Shown here: one piece after another, positions 15,863-25,168 of the stretch | How the letters are laid out: the number at the start of each line of letters is the position of its first letter | How positions within the stretch are numbered: position 1 is the first letter of the stretch | Source: Arthrobacter sp. ISL-85 | GTDB lineage: Bacteria; Actinomycetota; Actinomycetes; Actinomycetales; Micrococcaceae | Length of the DNA stretch: 64,000 nucleotides | Assembly (NCBI RefSeq): GCF_018613675.1 | Contig: NZ_JAGGPQ010000025.1 | Span: forward strand, 61,020 to 125,019 | Direction of reading: 5' to 3' | Notes under the pieces: generated by a model | Told to the model about the DNA's origin: nothing | The model's database searches: none | The model's input: the letters and a program-made list of their open reading frames with translations, nothing else | Translations under genes and position numbers: made by a program

Positions 15863-16837
15863 ATGGAACCGGACCGGAAACAGCTGGCGCAGCTGCTGCC
15901 GCTCCTGCCGGTTCTCGCCGAGCTTGGCCGGACGGAACACGTGACGGAAACAGCGGAACTCCTCGGAGTACCCCAGTCAACGGTCAGCAGGGCCCTGGCG
16001 AGGGCCAGCGCGGCCGTCGGCACCGAGCTCCTGGTCCGCGACGGCCGCGGAGTCCGCCTGACTCCTGCCGCCCGCACCCTGCTGCCTTTCATCGAGCAGG
16101 CGCTCGCGGAGTTCCAGGCCGGACTCGACCTGGTACGTAACGAGTCCCAGGTGGTCAGGGGCACGGTGTCTGTGTCTTTCCAGCACACCTTCGGTGAGGC
16201 CACCCTTCCACTGCTGATCAGTGCCTTCCGTGCCCGGCATCCGGGGACCGGATTCCGCCTCAGCCAGGGCGCCCGGAGCACCTGCCTCGAAGAACTGTCA
16301 ACAGGGGAGGCCGACCTTGCCCTCACCGCACCCGTGGCGCCGCCCGGCAAAAACCTCGATTCAGCGCCGCTCTACCGCGAGCCGCTCCGCCTGGTGGTGC
16401 ATCACGCCCATCCGCTCGCACGGCAGCGGATGGCCCGGCTGGCGGACATCCGGACGGAGCCTATGGTTGTGCTGGGGCCCGGGTACGGGCTGCGTTCGCT
16501 GACGGACGCGCTCTTCCGCGAGGCCGGGTTTCGACCGCGCATCGCCTTCGAAAGCCAGGATTCCCACACCGTTCGCGGCTTGGTCTCCGCGGGCCTTGGC
16601 GTCAGCATCCTGCCGCCGGGCGGCGACGCTCCGGGCCGGACCCCACGTCCTGAAACGGGAGACCTTGGCTGGGTGGAAGTCCCGCTGGACTCGGTGCTCG
16701 CCTTCCGGGAAGTCGGCGTAAGCTGGCGGCGCCGAAAACCGGAAAGCGAACCGGTTCCGGCCCGGCTTTTCCGCGAGCTGGTGGTGGCACAGGGACCACG
16801 TCTGCTGGCCGGGCTGGTCACCAAGGCAGGCGTCTGA
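15863..16837 (+). CDS. LysR-family transcriptional regulator
   Basis: The 324-residue protein has an N-terminal helix-turn-helix (AELGRTEHVTETAELLGVPQSTVSRALARASA, residues 16-48) and the LysR-type continuation GTELLVRDGRGVRLTPAARTLLPFIEQAL. A type 2 periplasmic-binding effector domain follows. The ATG has a GGGAGAGG site. Upstream in-frame codons starting at 15806 run into the MFS promoter and are unlikely to be translated. The divergent MFS gene is the probable target, with the 12-mer direct repeat at 15788-15812 as candidate operator. Confidence 0.9.
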   Translation: MEPDRKQLAQLLPLLPVLAELGRTEHVTETAELLGVPQSTVSRALARASAAVGTELLVRDGRGVRLTPAARTLLPFIEQALAEFQAGLDLVRNESQVVRGTVSVSFQHTFGEATLPLLISAFRARHPGTGFRLSQGARSTCLEELSTGEADLALTAPVAPPGKNLDSAPLYREPLRLVVHHAHPLARQRMARLADIRTEPMVVLGPGYGLRSLTDALFREAGFRPRIAFESQDSHTVRGLVSAGLGVSILPPGGDAPGRTPRPETGDLGWVEVPLDSVLAFREVGVSWRRRKPESEPVPARLFRELVVAQGPRLLAGLVTKAGV

Positions 16838-16912
16838 GCCCGGAAGAATTGTCCGACGGCGGCGGGAGACGGCTGGTTCGGGGCGGCCGGGCGCCAAACA
16901 TCGTGCGGCAAG

Positions 16913-16918
16913 TACCCT
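16913..16918 (+). promoter_or_regulatory. -10 box of the BadF-type kinase gene, leaderless
   Basis: TACCCT is followed by exactly six bases and the GTG start, with no ribosome site between. Confidence 0.45.
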
Positions 16919-16924
16919 TGTGAC

Positions 16925-17875
16925 GTGACAAACACCCAGAACCCCTCGGCCACTCCTTTTGACCATGCGCCGGGCTCCACGGCCAGTCCATTGCACGGCA
17001 TCACGATCGGGCTGGACATCGGCGGCACCAAGACGCACGGCATTCGGTTCGAGGACGGCCTCCCCGTGGCCGACGAGTCGGCCGGAAGCTCGAATGTCCA
17101 AAATGTCAGCCGTGACCAGGCAGCACGCAACCTGGCGGACCTCTTCGCCAGGATCGGCGGGGGGCACGTGGACCGGGTGTACGCGGGATCCGGCGGCATT
17201 GATACCGACGAGGACGCGGCCGCCCTGGCTGCGCTGATCCAGCCCCTGGCCCCGGAAGCACGCGTCACCGTTGTCCATGACTCCCGCCTCCTGCTGGCCG
17301 CGGGCCGCGCCGCCACGGGAGTGGCGGTCATCGCGGGTACCGGCTCGGCCGCGTGGGGACGCAATGCCGAGGGCGGCGAGGCCAGGGCCGGCGGTTGGGG
17401 ATACCTGCTGGGGGATGAAGGCAGCGGCTACTGGCTTGGCAGGGAAGCGGTGCGGCACAGCCTGCGAAGGATGAACCAGGGCCTGCCCGTCGACCAGCTC
17501 ACGGCGGCCCTCCTGGCGTCCTGCGGCCTGGACCATCCCAGCAAGCTCATCGCCTTGTTCCACGCACCGGACACGGGGCGGCGCTTCTGGGCACAACAGG
17601 CCAGGCACGTTGTGGAGGCCGCGGCCTCCGGGCACCAGGACAGCGCAAGGTTGCTGGACCAGGCCGGGCAGGACCTCGCAGCCCTGGCCGGCCAAGTTCT
17701 GGGCCAGCTGAAAATTGACGGTCCCGTGATCCTGGGCGGCGGGCTCGGCATGAATGTTAGGCCGCTCCAGGAGTCATTCCGCCGCAAGCTTGCCGGGGCC
17801 GGTATCACGGACGTGCGTGTGCTGGACCAGGAACCCGTGTTCGGCGTGCTGCAGTTGGTGGCAGAACCGGCTTAA
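16925..17875 (+). CDS. BadF/BadG-type ATPase, probable N-acetylglucosamine kinase
   Basis: The 316-residue ASKHA-fold protein has phosphate-1 loop ITIGLDIGGTKTHGIRFE (residues 26-43), the phosphate-2 region AVIAGTGSAAWGRN and a C-terminal adenosine loop PVILGGGLGMNVRPL. It contains GGWGYLLGDEGSGYWLGREAV, highly typical of N-acetylglucosamine kinases of the BadF/BadG/BcrA/BcrD family. Phosphorylation of an amino sugar from wall or chitin turnover is the likely role, inferred from family. The GTG start has a TACCCT -10 box six bases upstream. The 3' end overlaps the convergent pirin gene by four bases. Confidence 0.85.
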   Translation: MTNTQNPSATPFDHAPGSTASPLHGITIGLDIGGTKTHGIRFEDGLPVADESAGSSNVQNVSRDQAARNLADLFARIGGGHVDRVYAGSGGIDTDEDAAALAALIQPLAPEARVTVVHDSRLLLAAGRAATGVAVIAGTGSAAWGRNAEGGEARAGGWGYLLGDEGSGYWLGREAVRHSLRRMNQGLPVDQLTAALLASCGLDHPSKLIALFHAPDTGRRFWAQQARHVVEAAASGHQDSARLLDQAGQDLAALAGQVLGQLKIDGPVILGGGLGMNVRPLQESFRRKLAGAGITDVRVLDQEPVFGVLQLVAEPA

Positions 17876-18891
17876 CCCACCGAACGCTTCCGGGGCGTCA
17901 GCCGGACGCCGGGGAGCGGGGGAGCCGGAATGCGGCCGGCCTCCGCCCCGGCATCCGGGCCGTGGCCGGAAACCAGGCCGTAGCGGGCTGCAGCCGATTC
18001 GGCATCCGGCAGCCCGGCCTGCGCTTCCCACTCATTCCGGGCCTGTTCCACTTCGTCGTGGGTGCGGCCCACAAAGTTCCACCACATCAGCAGTTCCTCG
18101 CCAAAGGGCTCACCGCCGATCAGCAGGAACCTCGTACCGGGGAGTGCCTTCACCCTGAGTTCGCTGCGGCCGGTGCCCAAGTAGCCCAGCGGCCCCGCCG
18201 GCAGGTCCTGCCCGTCCACCGCCAGGCCGCCGTCGAGCACCAATATGCCGTGCTCAAAGCCGGGGTTCAACGGCAGCACCGCGTCCCCTTCGCAGGAAAC
18301 GTCCGCGCCGACGATCGGCGAGAACACCGTGGCGGGGGACACCACCCCACCCAGCTCTCCCACCATGACGGTGGCCGTGAAGCCCGGGCCGCCGGCACGG
18401 GGCAGTTCCCTGTGCTGTTCGAATGCGGGCTCCCGGTGCCGGTTCTCGTCAGGGAGGGCCACCCAAAGCTGCAGGCCCCGCTGCAGTGGCAACTCCCCGC
18501 CGTCGGGAGGAAGCACAGCGAACTCGGAGTGCGAGACCCCGTGGCCTGCTGTCATGATGTTCAGCTCCCCGGGACGCACCACCACGTTGCTGCCCACGCT
18601 GTCCCTGTGGTGGATGTGCCCCGCCAGTGGCCACGTCACCGTCTGCAACCCGATGTGGGGATGGGGAAGGACGGACATCGCGGTCCGGTCCGGGCCAAAG
18701 CTGTCCAGGAAGCACCAGGCCCCGATGGTGGGGAGGCCGCGCTGGGGCAACGTGCGCTTGACGTTCATGGCACGGACCCCACCGAGCGGCACCTCGCGTT
18801 CGGGCCACAGTTGCAGGCAGGGTCCGGACGTCCCTCCGGCGGGGGAGGGAGGACAAACTTCCTGCTGGGGCGAAACTTCCAAATTGGTCAC
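17872..18891 (-). CDS. Pirin-family bicupin protein
   Basis: The 339-residue product is of the pirin family. The N-terminal cupin carries the metal-ligand pattern HPHIGLQTVTW and AGHGVSHSE (His, His, His, Glu), and a second cupin follows from about residue 190. Pirins bind Fe; some have quercetinase activity and others modulate transcription or pyruvate dehydrogenase. The role here is unknown. The GTG start lies six bases after a TACAGT box (18903-18898), so the transcript is probably leaderless. The C-terminal 40 residues are Pro-rich. Its stop overlaps that of the convergent kinase gene. Confidence 0.9.
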   Translation of the reverse strand: MTNLEVSPQQEVCPPSPAGGTSGPCLQLWPEREVPLGGVRAMNVKRTLPQRGLPTIGAWCFLDSFGPDRTAMSVLPHPHIGLQTVTWPLAGHIHHRDSVGSNVVVRPGELNIMTAGHGVSHSEFAVLPPDGGELPLQRGLQLWVALPDENRHREPAFEQHRELPRAGGPGFTATVMVGELGGVVSPATVFSPIVGADVSCEGDAVLPLNPGFEHGILVLDGGLAVDGQDLPAGPLGYLGTGRSELRVKALPGTRFLLIGGEPFGEELLMWWNFVGRTHDEVEQARNEWEAQAGLPDAESAAARYGLVSGHGPDAGAEAGRIPAPPLPGVRLTPRKRSVG

Positions 18892-19129
18892 GCCTCAACT
18901 GTAGGCCCGGCCGCGGCGGCCGGACAGGAGCGGCGGTCCCTCCGGATCCCGCCAAACCCATCCACCGGGGCCGGGGTACCGAATGGTTACAGTAGGGATT
19001 CCTTTGCGCGGATTAGGGCTTCAGCTGGTGAACCCTGCCAGCGTTTGGACTACCGTAACTATCAGCGTGCGTATGGCAGTGTCGCGGTGCTGGGAACAGT
19101 CCGTCCAAGAGAACAGGTAAGTCGGCACC

Positions 19130-20230
19130 ATGGACCAGGCGATGATCGAGTTCCAGAGCGTTACCAAGCAGTACCCGGGTGGCCAGCCGGCTGTGGACGG
19201 GTTGTCCTTGTCCATCGCCAAAGGATCTGTCACCGTCTTCGTTGGCCCCTCCGGATGCGGAAAAACAACCTCGCTGAGGATGATCAACCGGATGGTGGAA
19301 CCTACGTCGGGGACCATCACCGTGGACGGCCGCGACGTCACCTCCGTACCGGCGGCGGAACTGCGGCGGTCCATGGGGTACGTGATGCAGTCGGCCGGGC
19401 TGCTGCCGCACCGCTCGGTCCTGGACAACATTGCCACCGTTCCGCGGCTGAACGGGGTATCAAAAGCGGAGGCCCGGAAGCGCGCCGAAGAGCTGCTCGA
19501 CGTGGTGGGCCTGGCGCACTCCCTGGGCAAGCGCTACCCGTCACAGCTTTCCGGCGGCCAGCAGCAGCGCGTCGGCGTGGCGCGCGCCCTCGCGGCGGAC
19601 CCGCCCGTCCTCCTCATGGATGAGCCTTTCAGCGCCGTGGACCCTGTTGTCCGCGAAGAACTCCAGCAGGAGCTGCTGCGCCTGCAGAAGGACCTGGCCA
19701 AGACCATCGTTTTCGTGACCCACGATATCGACGAAGCCACCATCCTCGGCGACAAGGTGGCTGTCTTCGCCACCGGCGGCCAGCTGGCCCAATACGCCTC
19801 GCCTGAGGAAATCCTGCGGGCGCCGGCAAACAACTTCGTGGCGTCCTTCGTCGGGCGGGACCGCGGCTTCCGCCACCTGGGTTTCACCGCCTCCGACGGC
19901 GTGGCAATCCATCCGGTACCCACGATTGTCCGGGCGTCTGCAGGGCACGAGTCGGATTCCCGCGCTGCCGGCGGCTGGCAGCTGGTGGTGGATGCGGAGA
20001 AGCGTCCGCTCGGTTGGTCGGCGCCCGGCACGGAGACTGAGCTCGTTCCGGGCGGGTCGCTGTTCCGCCTGGGGGAGAGCCTTCGCCGGGCCCTGGACGC
20101 TGCCCTCTCCTCGCCGTCCGGCCTGGGGGTTGCCGTGGACCCCGAGGGCAGGGTCCTGGGCGTGGTCCGCGGGGGAGAGGTGCTGGCGCTGATCGAAGAG
20201 GCGCGCCAGGTGCGGCAGGCTGCCCTCTGA
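19130..20230 (+). CDS. opuCA: Glycine betaine/choline-type ABC transporter ATP-binding protein
   Basis: The 366-residue ABC ATPase has Walker A VGPSGCGKTTSLRM (residues 37-50), Q-loop VMQSAGLLPHRSV, signature LSGGQQQRVGVARAL, and Walker B VLLMDEPFSAVDP with the H-loop VTHDIDEA. After the ABC domain comes a C-terminal region (about 250-366) ending GLGVAVDPEGRVLGVVRGGEVLALI. It looks like a single degenerate CBS-type module, as in OpuCA/ProV. It energises osmoprotectant uptake. It is the first gene of a four-gene operon with overlapping starts and stops. The ATG at 19130 is preferred; another is at 19142. Confidence 0.92.
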   Translation: MDQAMIEFQSVTKQYPGGQPAVDGLSLSIAKGSVTVFVGPSGCGKTTSLRMINRMVEPTSGTITVDGRDVTSVPAAELRRSMGYVMQSAGLLPHRSVLDNIATVPRLNGVSKAEARKRAEELLDVVGLAHSLGKRYPSQLSGGQQQRVGVARALAADPPVLLMDEPFSAVDPVVREELQQELLRLQKDLAKTIVFVTHDIDEATILGDKVAVFATGGQLAQYASPEEILRAPANNFVASFVGRDRGFRHLGFTASDGVAIHPVPTIVRASAGHESDSRAAGGWQLVVDAEKRPLGWSAPGTETELVPGGSLFRLGESLRRALDAALSSPSGLGVAVDPEGRVLGVVRGGEVLALIEEARQVRQAAL

Positions 20231-20952
20231 TGGAATGGTTCCTGGCCAACACCGGCGTGATCGCGGAGCGCGGCAGCCAGCACCTGGTCCTGGCGCTTGT
20301 GCCCATGGTGCTGGGCCTCGTGATTTCCATCCCGCTGGCACAGTTGGCGCGGCAAAACAGCGCGCTGCGTTCTGTGGTGCTGACGGCCTCCTCGCTGCTG
20401 TACACCATACCGTCGCTGGCGCTGTTCATCATCCTGCCCACCATCCTGGGCACCCGAATCCTTGATCCCCTCAACGTGGTTGTGGCGCTGACCATCTACG
20501 CGGTGGCACTGCTGGTGCGCGCGGCCCTCGATGCCTTCGACTCCGTGGACGCGGACGTCAGCCAGGCCGCACAGGCCATGGGTTTCAAGCCGCTGGCACG
20601 GTTCCTGCAGGTTGACCTGCCGCTCTCCCTGCCGGTCATGTTTGCCGGCCTCCGGGTGGTGTCCGTCAGCAACATCTCGCTGGTCAGCGTTGCAGCCCTC
20701 CTGGGTGTCGGCAACCTGGGCATGCTCTTCACCGACGGTCTCCAGCGCGATTTCGTCACCGAGGTGGTGGTGGGCATAGTCGCCATCCTGGTCCTTGCAC
20801 TGGTGATGGACGCCATCCTGGTCCTGCTCGAACGCGTCCTCACCCCATGGGAACGGGCCGGCAGGCAGCGGGACCACGCAGCCGGCCACCCCTCGGGAAC
20901 ACTTGGGGCTGCTGCCGCGCGGGCTGCGGCCCCGGCAGGTGGTGCGGCATGA
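20230..20952 (+). CDS. opuCB: Osmoprotectant ABC transporter permease (first)
   Basis: The 240-residue inner-membrane permease has about five to six helices and the binding-protein-dependent transport signature AAQAMGFKPLARFLQVDLPLS, which couples to the ATPase. The sequence (GSQHLVLALVPMVLGLVISIPLAQLA start, TIPSLALFIILP) fits OpuCB/ProW-type proteins. Its ATG overlaps the stop of the ATPase gene by one base, and its stop overlaps the next permease as ATGA. The last 40 residues are Arg/Ala-rich and hydrophilic, longer than usual. Confidence 0.92.
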   Translation: MEWFLANTGVIAERGSQHLVLALVPMVLGLVISIPLAQLARQNSALRSVVLTASSLLYTIPSLALFIILPTILGTRILDPLNVVVALTIYAVALLVRAALDAFDSVDADVSQAAQAMGFKPLARFLQVDLPLSLPVMFAGLRVVSVSNISLVSVAALLGVGNLGMLFTDGLQRDFVTEVVVGIVAILVLALVMDAILVLLERVLTPWERAGRQRDHAAGHPSGTLGAAAARAAAPAGGAA

Positions 20953-21695
20953 GCAACGTTTTCTCCGATACCTTCGCGTGGCTTGCCGACCCGCTGCACT
21001 GGACCGGAAGCATGGGCATCCCAACCCGGCTGGGGGAGCACCTGCAGTACACCGGGCTGGTCATGCTGATTGCCACCGCCATCGCGGTTCCCGTCGGGCT
21101 GTTCGTCGGCCACACGGGAAGGGGCAGGGTGGCCGTGGTGGCCCTCGCGGGCGCCCTGCGCGCCCTGCCCACCCTTGGCCTGCTGATCCTGTTCGTGCTG
21201 CTGGCCGGCATCGGGCTGATGCCTCCCGTGTGGGCCCTGGTAATCCTCACGGTGCCTCCGCTCTTGGCAGGGACTTACGCGGGCATCTCCAGCGTGGACC
21301 GTAACGTGGTGGACGCCGCCCGGGCCATGGGCATGACCGAACTCCAGGTCCTGTTCCGGGCCGAACTGCCCAATGCCCTCACTGTCATGTTCGGCGGGTT
21401 CCGGACCGGAGTGCTGCAGGTGATCGCCACCGTCTCGGTGGTGGCGTACATCAACCTCGGCGGCCTGGGCCGGTATCTCTTCGACGGACTTGTCCTCAGC
21501 GACTTCCCCCAGATGCTGGGAGGTTCCCTCCTCATCGCAGTGCTGGCCATCGCCGTCGACCTGGTCCTGTCCCGGTTCCAGAGGCTGTTCCTGACACCAG
21601 GGGCCTCGAAGCTGTCCTTCCGCAGCCAGCAGGCTGCGGTTGATCTCACAGACCCCGTTGTTGCGGAGACTGTTGTCCAAGGAGGTAAGTCATGA
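20949..21695 (+). CDS. opuCD: Osmoprotectant ABC transporter permease (second)
   Basis: The 248-residue permease is paralogous to the preceding gene: TRLGEHLQYTGLVMLIATAIAVPVGLFVG, then ALRALPTLGLLILFVLLAGIGL, with the coupling motif AARAMGMTELQVLFRAELPNAL. Two different permeases would form the heterodimeric channel, as in OpuC. ATG 20949 overlaps the previous stop by four bases, and the stop overlaps the start of the binding-protein gene. An upstream in-frame ATG at 20847 lies inside opuCB and is not used. Confidence 0.92.
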   Translation: MSNVFSDTFAWLADPLHWTGSMGIPTRLGEHLQYTGLVMLIATAIAVPVGLFVGHTGRGRVAVVALAGALRALPTLGLLILFVLLAGIGLMPPVWALVILTVPPLLAGTYAGISSVDRNVVDAARAMGMTELQVLFRAELPNALTVMFGGFRTGVLQVIATVSVVAYINLGGLGRYLFDGLVLSDFPQMLGGSLLIAVLAIAVDLVLSRFQRLFLTPGASKLSFRSQQAAVDLTDPVVAETVVQGGKS

Positions 21696-22654
21696 AAGAT
21701 AACCGTGCCCAGCGCCTCGGCAGGCGGGCGTTCACCGGCCTGGCCGCCGGGCTTGGCCTGGCAGTGGCGCTGTCCGCCTGCGCCGGCTCATCCGATCCGT
21801 TGAAAAACGCCCCGGCGTCCAGCAGCGGGGCTTCCGGCGGAGCCACATCCCTGGTGGTGGGTTCCGCCGACTTCCCGGAGAGCCAGATCATCGCTGAGCT
21901 CTACGCCGGGGCGTTGAACGCCAACGGAATCACCGCCACCACCAAACCCAACATCGGTTCCCGTGAGGTCTACTTCAAGGCCGTCCAGGACGGTTCGGTG
22001 GACGTGGTGCCGGACTACAGCGGCAACCTGCTGCTGTACGTGGACAAAGCAGCCACGGAAGTCTCCGCAGGGGACATCGCCAAGGCCCTGCCGGGCAAGC
22101 TGCCGGATGGACTCGGCGTCCTGGACGTTTCAAAGGCCGAAGACAAGGACGCCATGGTGGTCACCAAGGCAACCGCGGAGAAGTACCAGCTGAAGTCCAT
22201 CGATGACCTGGCAAAGGTCTGCAGCCAGATCGTCGTAGGGGCGCCGGCCACCTTCGGCGAGCGTGCCTACGGCCTGCCCGGGCTGAAGAAGAACTACAAC
22301 TGCGAACCCAAGAAGCTGGAACCGTTCAGTGACGGCGGTGGCCCGGTGACGCTCAAGGCGCTGCTGCAGGACCAGGTGCAGGTGGCCGATATCTACACCA
22401 CCACGCCGTCCATAGCGGACAACGACCTTGTGGTGCTGGACGATCCCAAGAACAACTTCATCGCCCAGCAGGTCCTGCCGCTGTACAACAAAGCCAAGAT
22501 GACGGACAAAGCCAAGCAGGCACTGAATTCCGTGTCCAGCACCCTGACCACGGATGATCTGATCAACCTCAACCGGGCGGTCAGCGGCAGCCAGAAGCAG
22601 GACGCCAAGGCAGCGGCCGCCGCCTGGCTCAAGGACAAGGGCATCGTCAAGTAG
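21692..22654 (+). CDS. opuCC: Osmoprotectant-binding lipoprotein
   Basis: The 320-residue binding protein has a signal peptide and lipobox (LAVALSAC, lipidated Cys at about 30), a Ser/Ala-rich tether, and an OpuAC-type ligand domain starting VVGSADFPESQIIAELYAGAL. It contains GSVDVVPDYSGNLLLYVDK, typical for glycine betaine/choline/carnitine binding proteins. It presents ligand to the two permeases. The ATG overlaps the upstream stop and is preceded by AAGGAGG, so this high-demand component has the best ribosome site of the operon. A terminator follows at 22698. Confidence 0.93.
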   Translation: MKDNRAQRLGRRAFTGLAAGLGLAVALSACAGSSDPLKNAPASSSGASGGATSLVVGSADFPESQIIAELYAGALNANGITATTKPNIGSREVYFKAVQDGSVDVVPDYSGNLLLYVDKAATEVSAGDIAKALPGKLPDGLGVLDVSKAEDKDAMVVTKATAEKYQLKSIDDLAKVCSQIVVGAPATFGERAYGLPGLKKNYNCEPKKLEPFSDGGGPVTLKALLQDQVQVADIYTTTPSIADNDLVVLDDPKNNFIAQQVLPLYNKAKMTDKAKQALNSVSSTLTTDDLINLNRAVSGSQKQDAKAAAAAWLKDKGIVK

Positions 22655-22697
22655 GTCCCGTTCCCTGCCCCTGGGCAGGCAACGGGTTGGTGATGAC

Positions 22698-22739
22698 GAC
22701 GGCGGCTGCCGGACTTTCGAAGGTCCTGCAGCCGCCGTC
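22698..22739 (+). terminator. Terminator of the opuC-like operon
   Basis: 12-bp arms at 22698-22709 and 22728-22739, with inner CGGAC/GTCC pairing around a TTTCGAAG loop. It ends the four-gene operon. Confidence 0.65.
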
Positions 22740-22795
22740 GGCCATGTGTCGGATGTCTCAACGGCCGTGCATCCTTCCTGTGGCATATTTGAGGA

Positions 22796-24016
22796 ATGGC
22801 AGAATTCAGGCAGTCCACGAAGCTCAACAACGTCCTATATGACATTCGTGGACCGATCCTTGAGGCCGCCCAGCAGATGGAGGCGGAGGGCCACCGGATC
22901 CTCAAGCTGAACATCGGAAACCCCGCGCCGTTCGGCTTCGAGGCGCCGGACGCCATCCTGGTGGACATGATCCGCCATCTGCCCCACGCCCAGGGCTACA
23001 GCGATTCCCGGGGCATCTTCTCGGCGCGCACCGCCGTTTCGCAGTACTACCAGACCCGCGGAATCCAGAACATCCATGTCGATGACATCTATCTGGGCAA
23101 CGGCGTCAGCGAACTCATCACCATGTCCCTGATGGCGCTGCTGGATTCGGGCGACGAAGTGCTTATCCCCACGCCGGACTATCCGCTCTGGACAGCGTCC
23201 GTGGCGCTCGCGGGCGGCAACCCGGTGCACTACCTCTGCGATGAAGAGTCCGGCTGGCAGCCTGACCTTGAGGACATGGAAGCCAAGATCACGCCCCGGA
23301 CCAAGGGGATCGTGGTCATCAACCCGAACAACCCCACGGGCGCTGTTTACCCGGAAGAGACCCTGAAACGCATCGTTGCCCTTGCCGAAAAGCACGGCCT
23401 GGTGGTTTTCGCCGACGAGATCTACGAAAAGATCCTGTACGAGGACGCCGTCCATGTGAACCTGGCCGGCCTCACCGGCGACCACGTCCTGTGCCTGACC
23501 TTCAGCGGGTTGTCCAAGGCTTACCGCGTCTGCGGCTACCGGGCCGGCTGGATGGCCATTTCGGGCCCCAAGAAGGATGCGGCCGACTACCTCGAAGGCA
23601 TCAACCTCCTGGCCAATATGCGCCTGTGCGCCAACGTCCCGGCGCAGCATGCCATCCAGACGGCGCTGGGCGGCTACCAGAGCATCAAGGACCTCATCCT
23701 TCCGGGCGGCCGGTTGCTGGAGCAGCGCAACAAGGCCTACGACATGTTGAACGCCATTCCCGGCGTCAGCACCCAGCAGGCCAGAGGCGCACTTTATCTC
23801 TTCCCCCGGCTTGATCCGGAGGTTTACCACATCCGGGATGACGAGAAGTTTGTCCTGGACCTCCTCAGGGAGCAGAAGATCCTGGTGTCCCACGGCCGGG
23901 CCTTCAACTGGGTGCGACCCGACCATTTCCGGATGGTGACGCTGCCCAACGTCAAGGACATCGAAGAGGCCATCGGCCGCATGGGGGACTTCCTAAGCAG
24001 GTACCAGGGGAACTAG
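22796..24016 (+). CDS. Pyridoxal-phosphate aminotransferase, AlaA-like
   Basis: The 406-residue fold-type I aminotransferase has the conserved LKLNIGNPAPFGFEAPD near the start, INPNNPTGAVYPEE, and ADEIYEKILYEDAVH. The PLP lysine lies in SGLSKAYRVCGYRAGW. Close resemblance to glutamate-pyruvate aminotransferase AlaA suggests alanine synthesis. The precise substrate pair is inferred. The ATG is directly preceded by TTGAGGA, and a CATATT box ends six bases before it, so a leaderless transcript is possible. It is followed by the PPK2 gene 51 bases later on the same strand. Confidence 0.9.
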   Translation: MAEFRQSTKLNNVLYDIRGPILEAAQQMEAEGHRILKLNIGNPAPFGFEAPDAILVDMIRHLPHAQGYSDSRGIFSARTAVSQYYQTRGIQNIHVDDIYLGNGVSELITMSLMALLDSGDEVLIPTPDYPLWTASVALAGGNPVHYLCDEESGWQPDLEDMEAKITPRTKGIVVINPNNPTGAVYPEETLKRIVALAEKHGLVVFADEIYEKILYEDAVHVNLAGLTGDHVLCLTFSGLSKAYRVCGYRAGWMAISGPKKDAADYLEGINLLANMRLCANVPAQHAIQTALGGYQSIKDLILPGGRLLEQRNKAYDMLNAIPGVSTQQARGALYLFPRLDPEVYHIRDDEKFVLDLLREQKILVSHGRAFNWVRPDHFRMVTLPNVKDIEEAIGRMGDFLSRYQGN

Positions 24017-24067
24017 CCTGTGCTCACGGGCCACCGGGCCCGTGACTCTCCCCGTGGAAGGATCCCC

Positions 24068-24922
24068 ATGCCCCGCATTGTCGGCTTCGACCAGCATCCC
24101 TCTGAGACCCTGCGCGTCGGGAAGGGATTTTCGCTGGCCGCCGTGGACCCTGATGCGACCCCGGGCTACAGCGGCAACAAGGCCGACGGCGAAGCGCTGC
24201 TGGCTGACCTGGACAGGAAGCTCTCGGAAATGCAGGAAAAGCTGTTCGCGGAGTCGAGGTTCGGCGGCAAGAAGCGGATACTCCTGGTCCTGCAGGCGAT
24301 GGACACCGCGGGCAAAGGCGGGATCGTCAACCACGTCATGGCCACCATGGATCCCCAAGGCGTCCAGTTCAAGGCGTTCAAGGCCCCCACTGAGCAGGAG
24401 AAGTCCTACGATTTCCTGTGGCGCATCGAAAAGGAGGTGCCGGCTGCCGGAATGGTGGGCATTTTCGATCGTTCCCACTACGAGGACGTCCTCATCCACA
24501 GGGTCCACAACTGGGCAACCCCCGATGAAATCAGCCGGCGTTACCGCGCAATCAATGAATTCGAGGCACGGCAGGCCGCCGCCGGCACCACGATCATCAA
24601 GGTGATGCTCAACATCAGCAAGGATGAGCAGAAGTCCCGGCTGCTGGCCCGCCTGGACAATCCTGCCAAGCACTGGAAATACAGCAGCGGTGACTTGAAG
24701 GAACGGGCCTTCTGGGATGACTACATGGCGGCCTACCAGGCAGCCTTTGACGAGACCAGCTCAGCGGCAGCACCCTGGTACGTAATTCCGGCCAACAAGA
24801 AGTGGTTCGCGCGGATCGCCGTGCAGCAGCTGGTGATGTCGGCACTGTCGGATCTTCGGCTGGAGTGGCCCAAGGCTGAATTCGACGTTGATACCGAACG
24901 GGAACTGGTGGCCCGGTCCTGA
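24068..24922 (+). CDS. Polyphosphate kinase 2 family nucleotide phosphotransferase
   Basis: A 284-residue PPK2-type P-loop enzyme. Walker A is in LQAMDTAGKGGIVNHV and the catalytic Walker B/lid region is FDRSHYEDVLIHRVHNW. These enzymes transfer phosphate between polyphosphate and nucleotides: class I ADP to ATP, class II AMP to ADP, class III both. The single-domain length excludes a fused class II enzyme, but the class cannot be fixed by eye. The ATG at 24068 is preferred for its GGAAGGA site, and the upstream start at 24020 would give an unrelated N-terminus. Confidence 0.92.
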   Translation: MPRIVGFDQHPSETLRVGKGFSLAAVDPDATPGYSGNKADGEALLADLDRKLSEMQEKLFAESRFGGKKRILLVLQAMDTAGKGGIVNHVMATMDPQGVQFKAFKAPTEQEKSYDFLWRIEKEVPAAGMVGIFDRSHYEDVLIHRVHNWATPDEISRRYRAINEFEARQAAAGTTIIKVMLNISKDEQKSRLLARLDNPAKHWKYSSGDLKERAFWDDYMAAYQAAFDETSSAAAPWYVIPANKKWFARIAVQQLVMSALSDLRLEWPKAEFDVDTERELVARS

Positions 24923-24949
24923 CCGTGGCCAGGACCGGGTCCGCCGGCA

Positions 24950-25168
24950 TCAGAGCGGCTGGTCGCGGGCAGCGGCCAACCGCTTGCGTGCCCCTTCGAG
25001 CCATTCCTCGCACCGTGTTGCCAGCGCCTCGCCGCGTTCCCACAGGGCCAGGGATTCCTCCAGGCTTGCCCCACCGGCCTCCAGCCTGCCCACCACTGCG
25101 ATGAGCTGTTCCCTGGCTTCCTCGTAGCTCAAGGCTGCGACATCGGACTCTGGTTTCTGTTCGGTCAT
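24950..25168 (-). CDS. xseB: Exodeoxyribonuclease VII small subunit
   Basis: A 72-residue protein with the family core LSYEEAREQLIAVVGRLEAGG followed by SLEESLALWERGEALA, a helical hairpin that coats the large subunit. Several copies bind one XseA to make the processive single-strand exonuclease. Its ATG overlaps the stop of xseA by four bases, so the two are translationally coupled. Confidence 0.95.
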   Translation of the reverse strand: MTEQKPESDVAALSYEEAREQLIAVVGRLEAGGASLEESLALWERGEALATRCEEWLEGARKRLAAARDQPL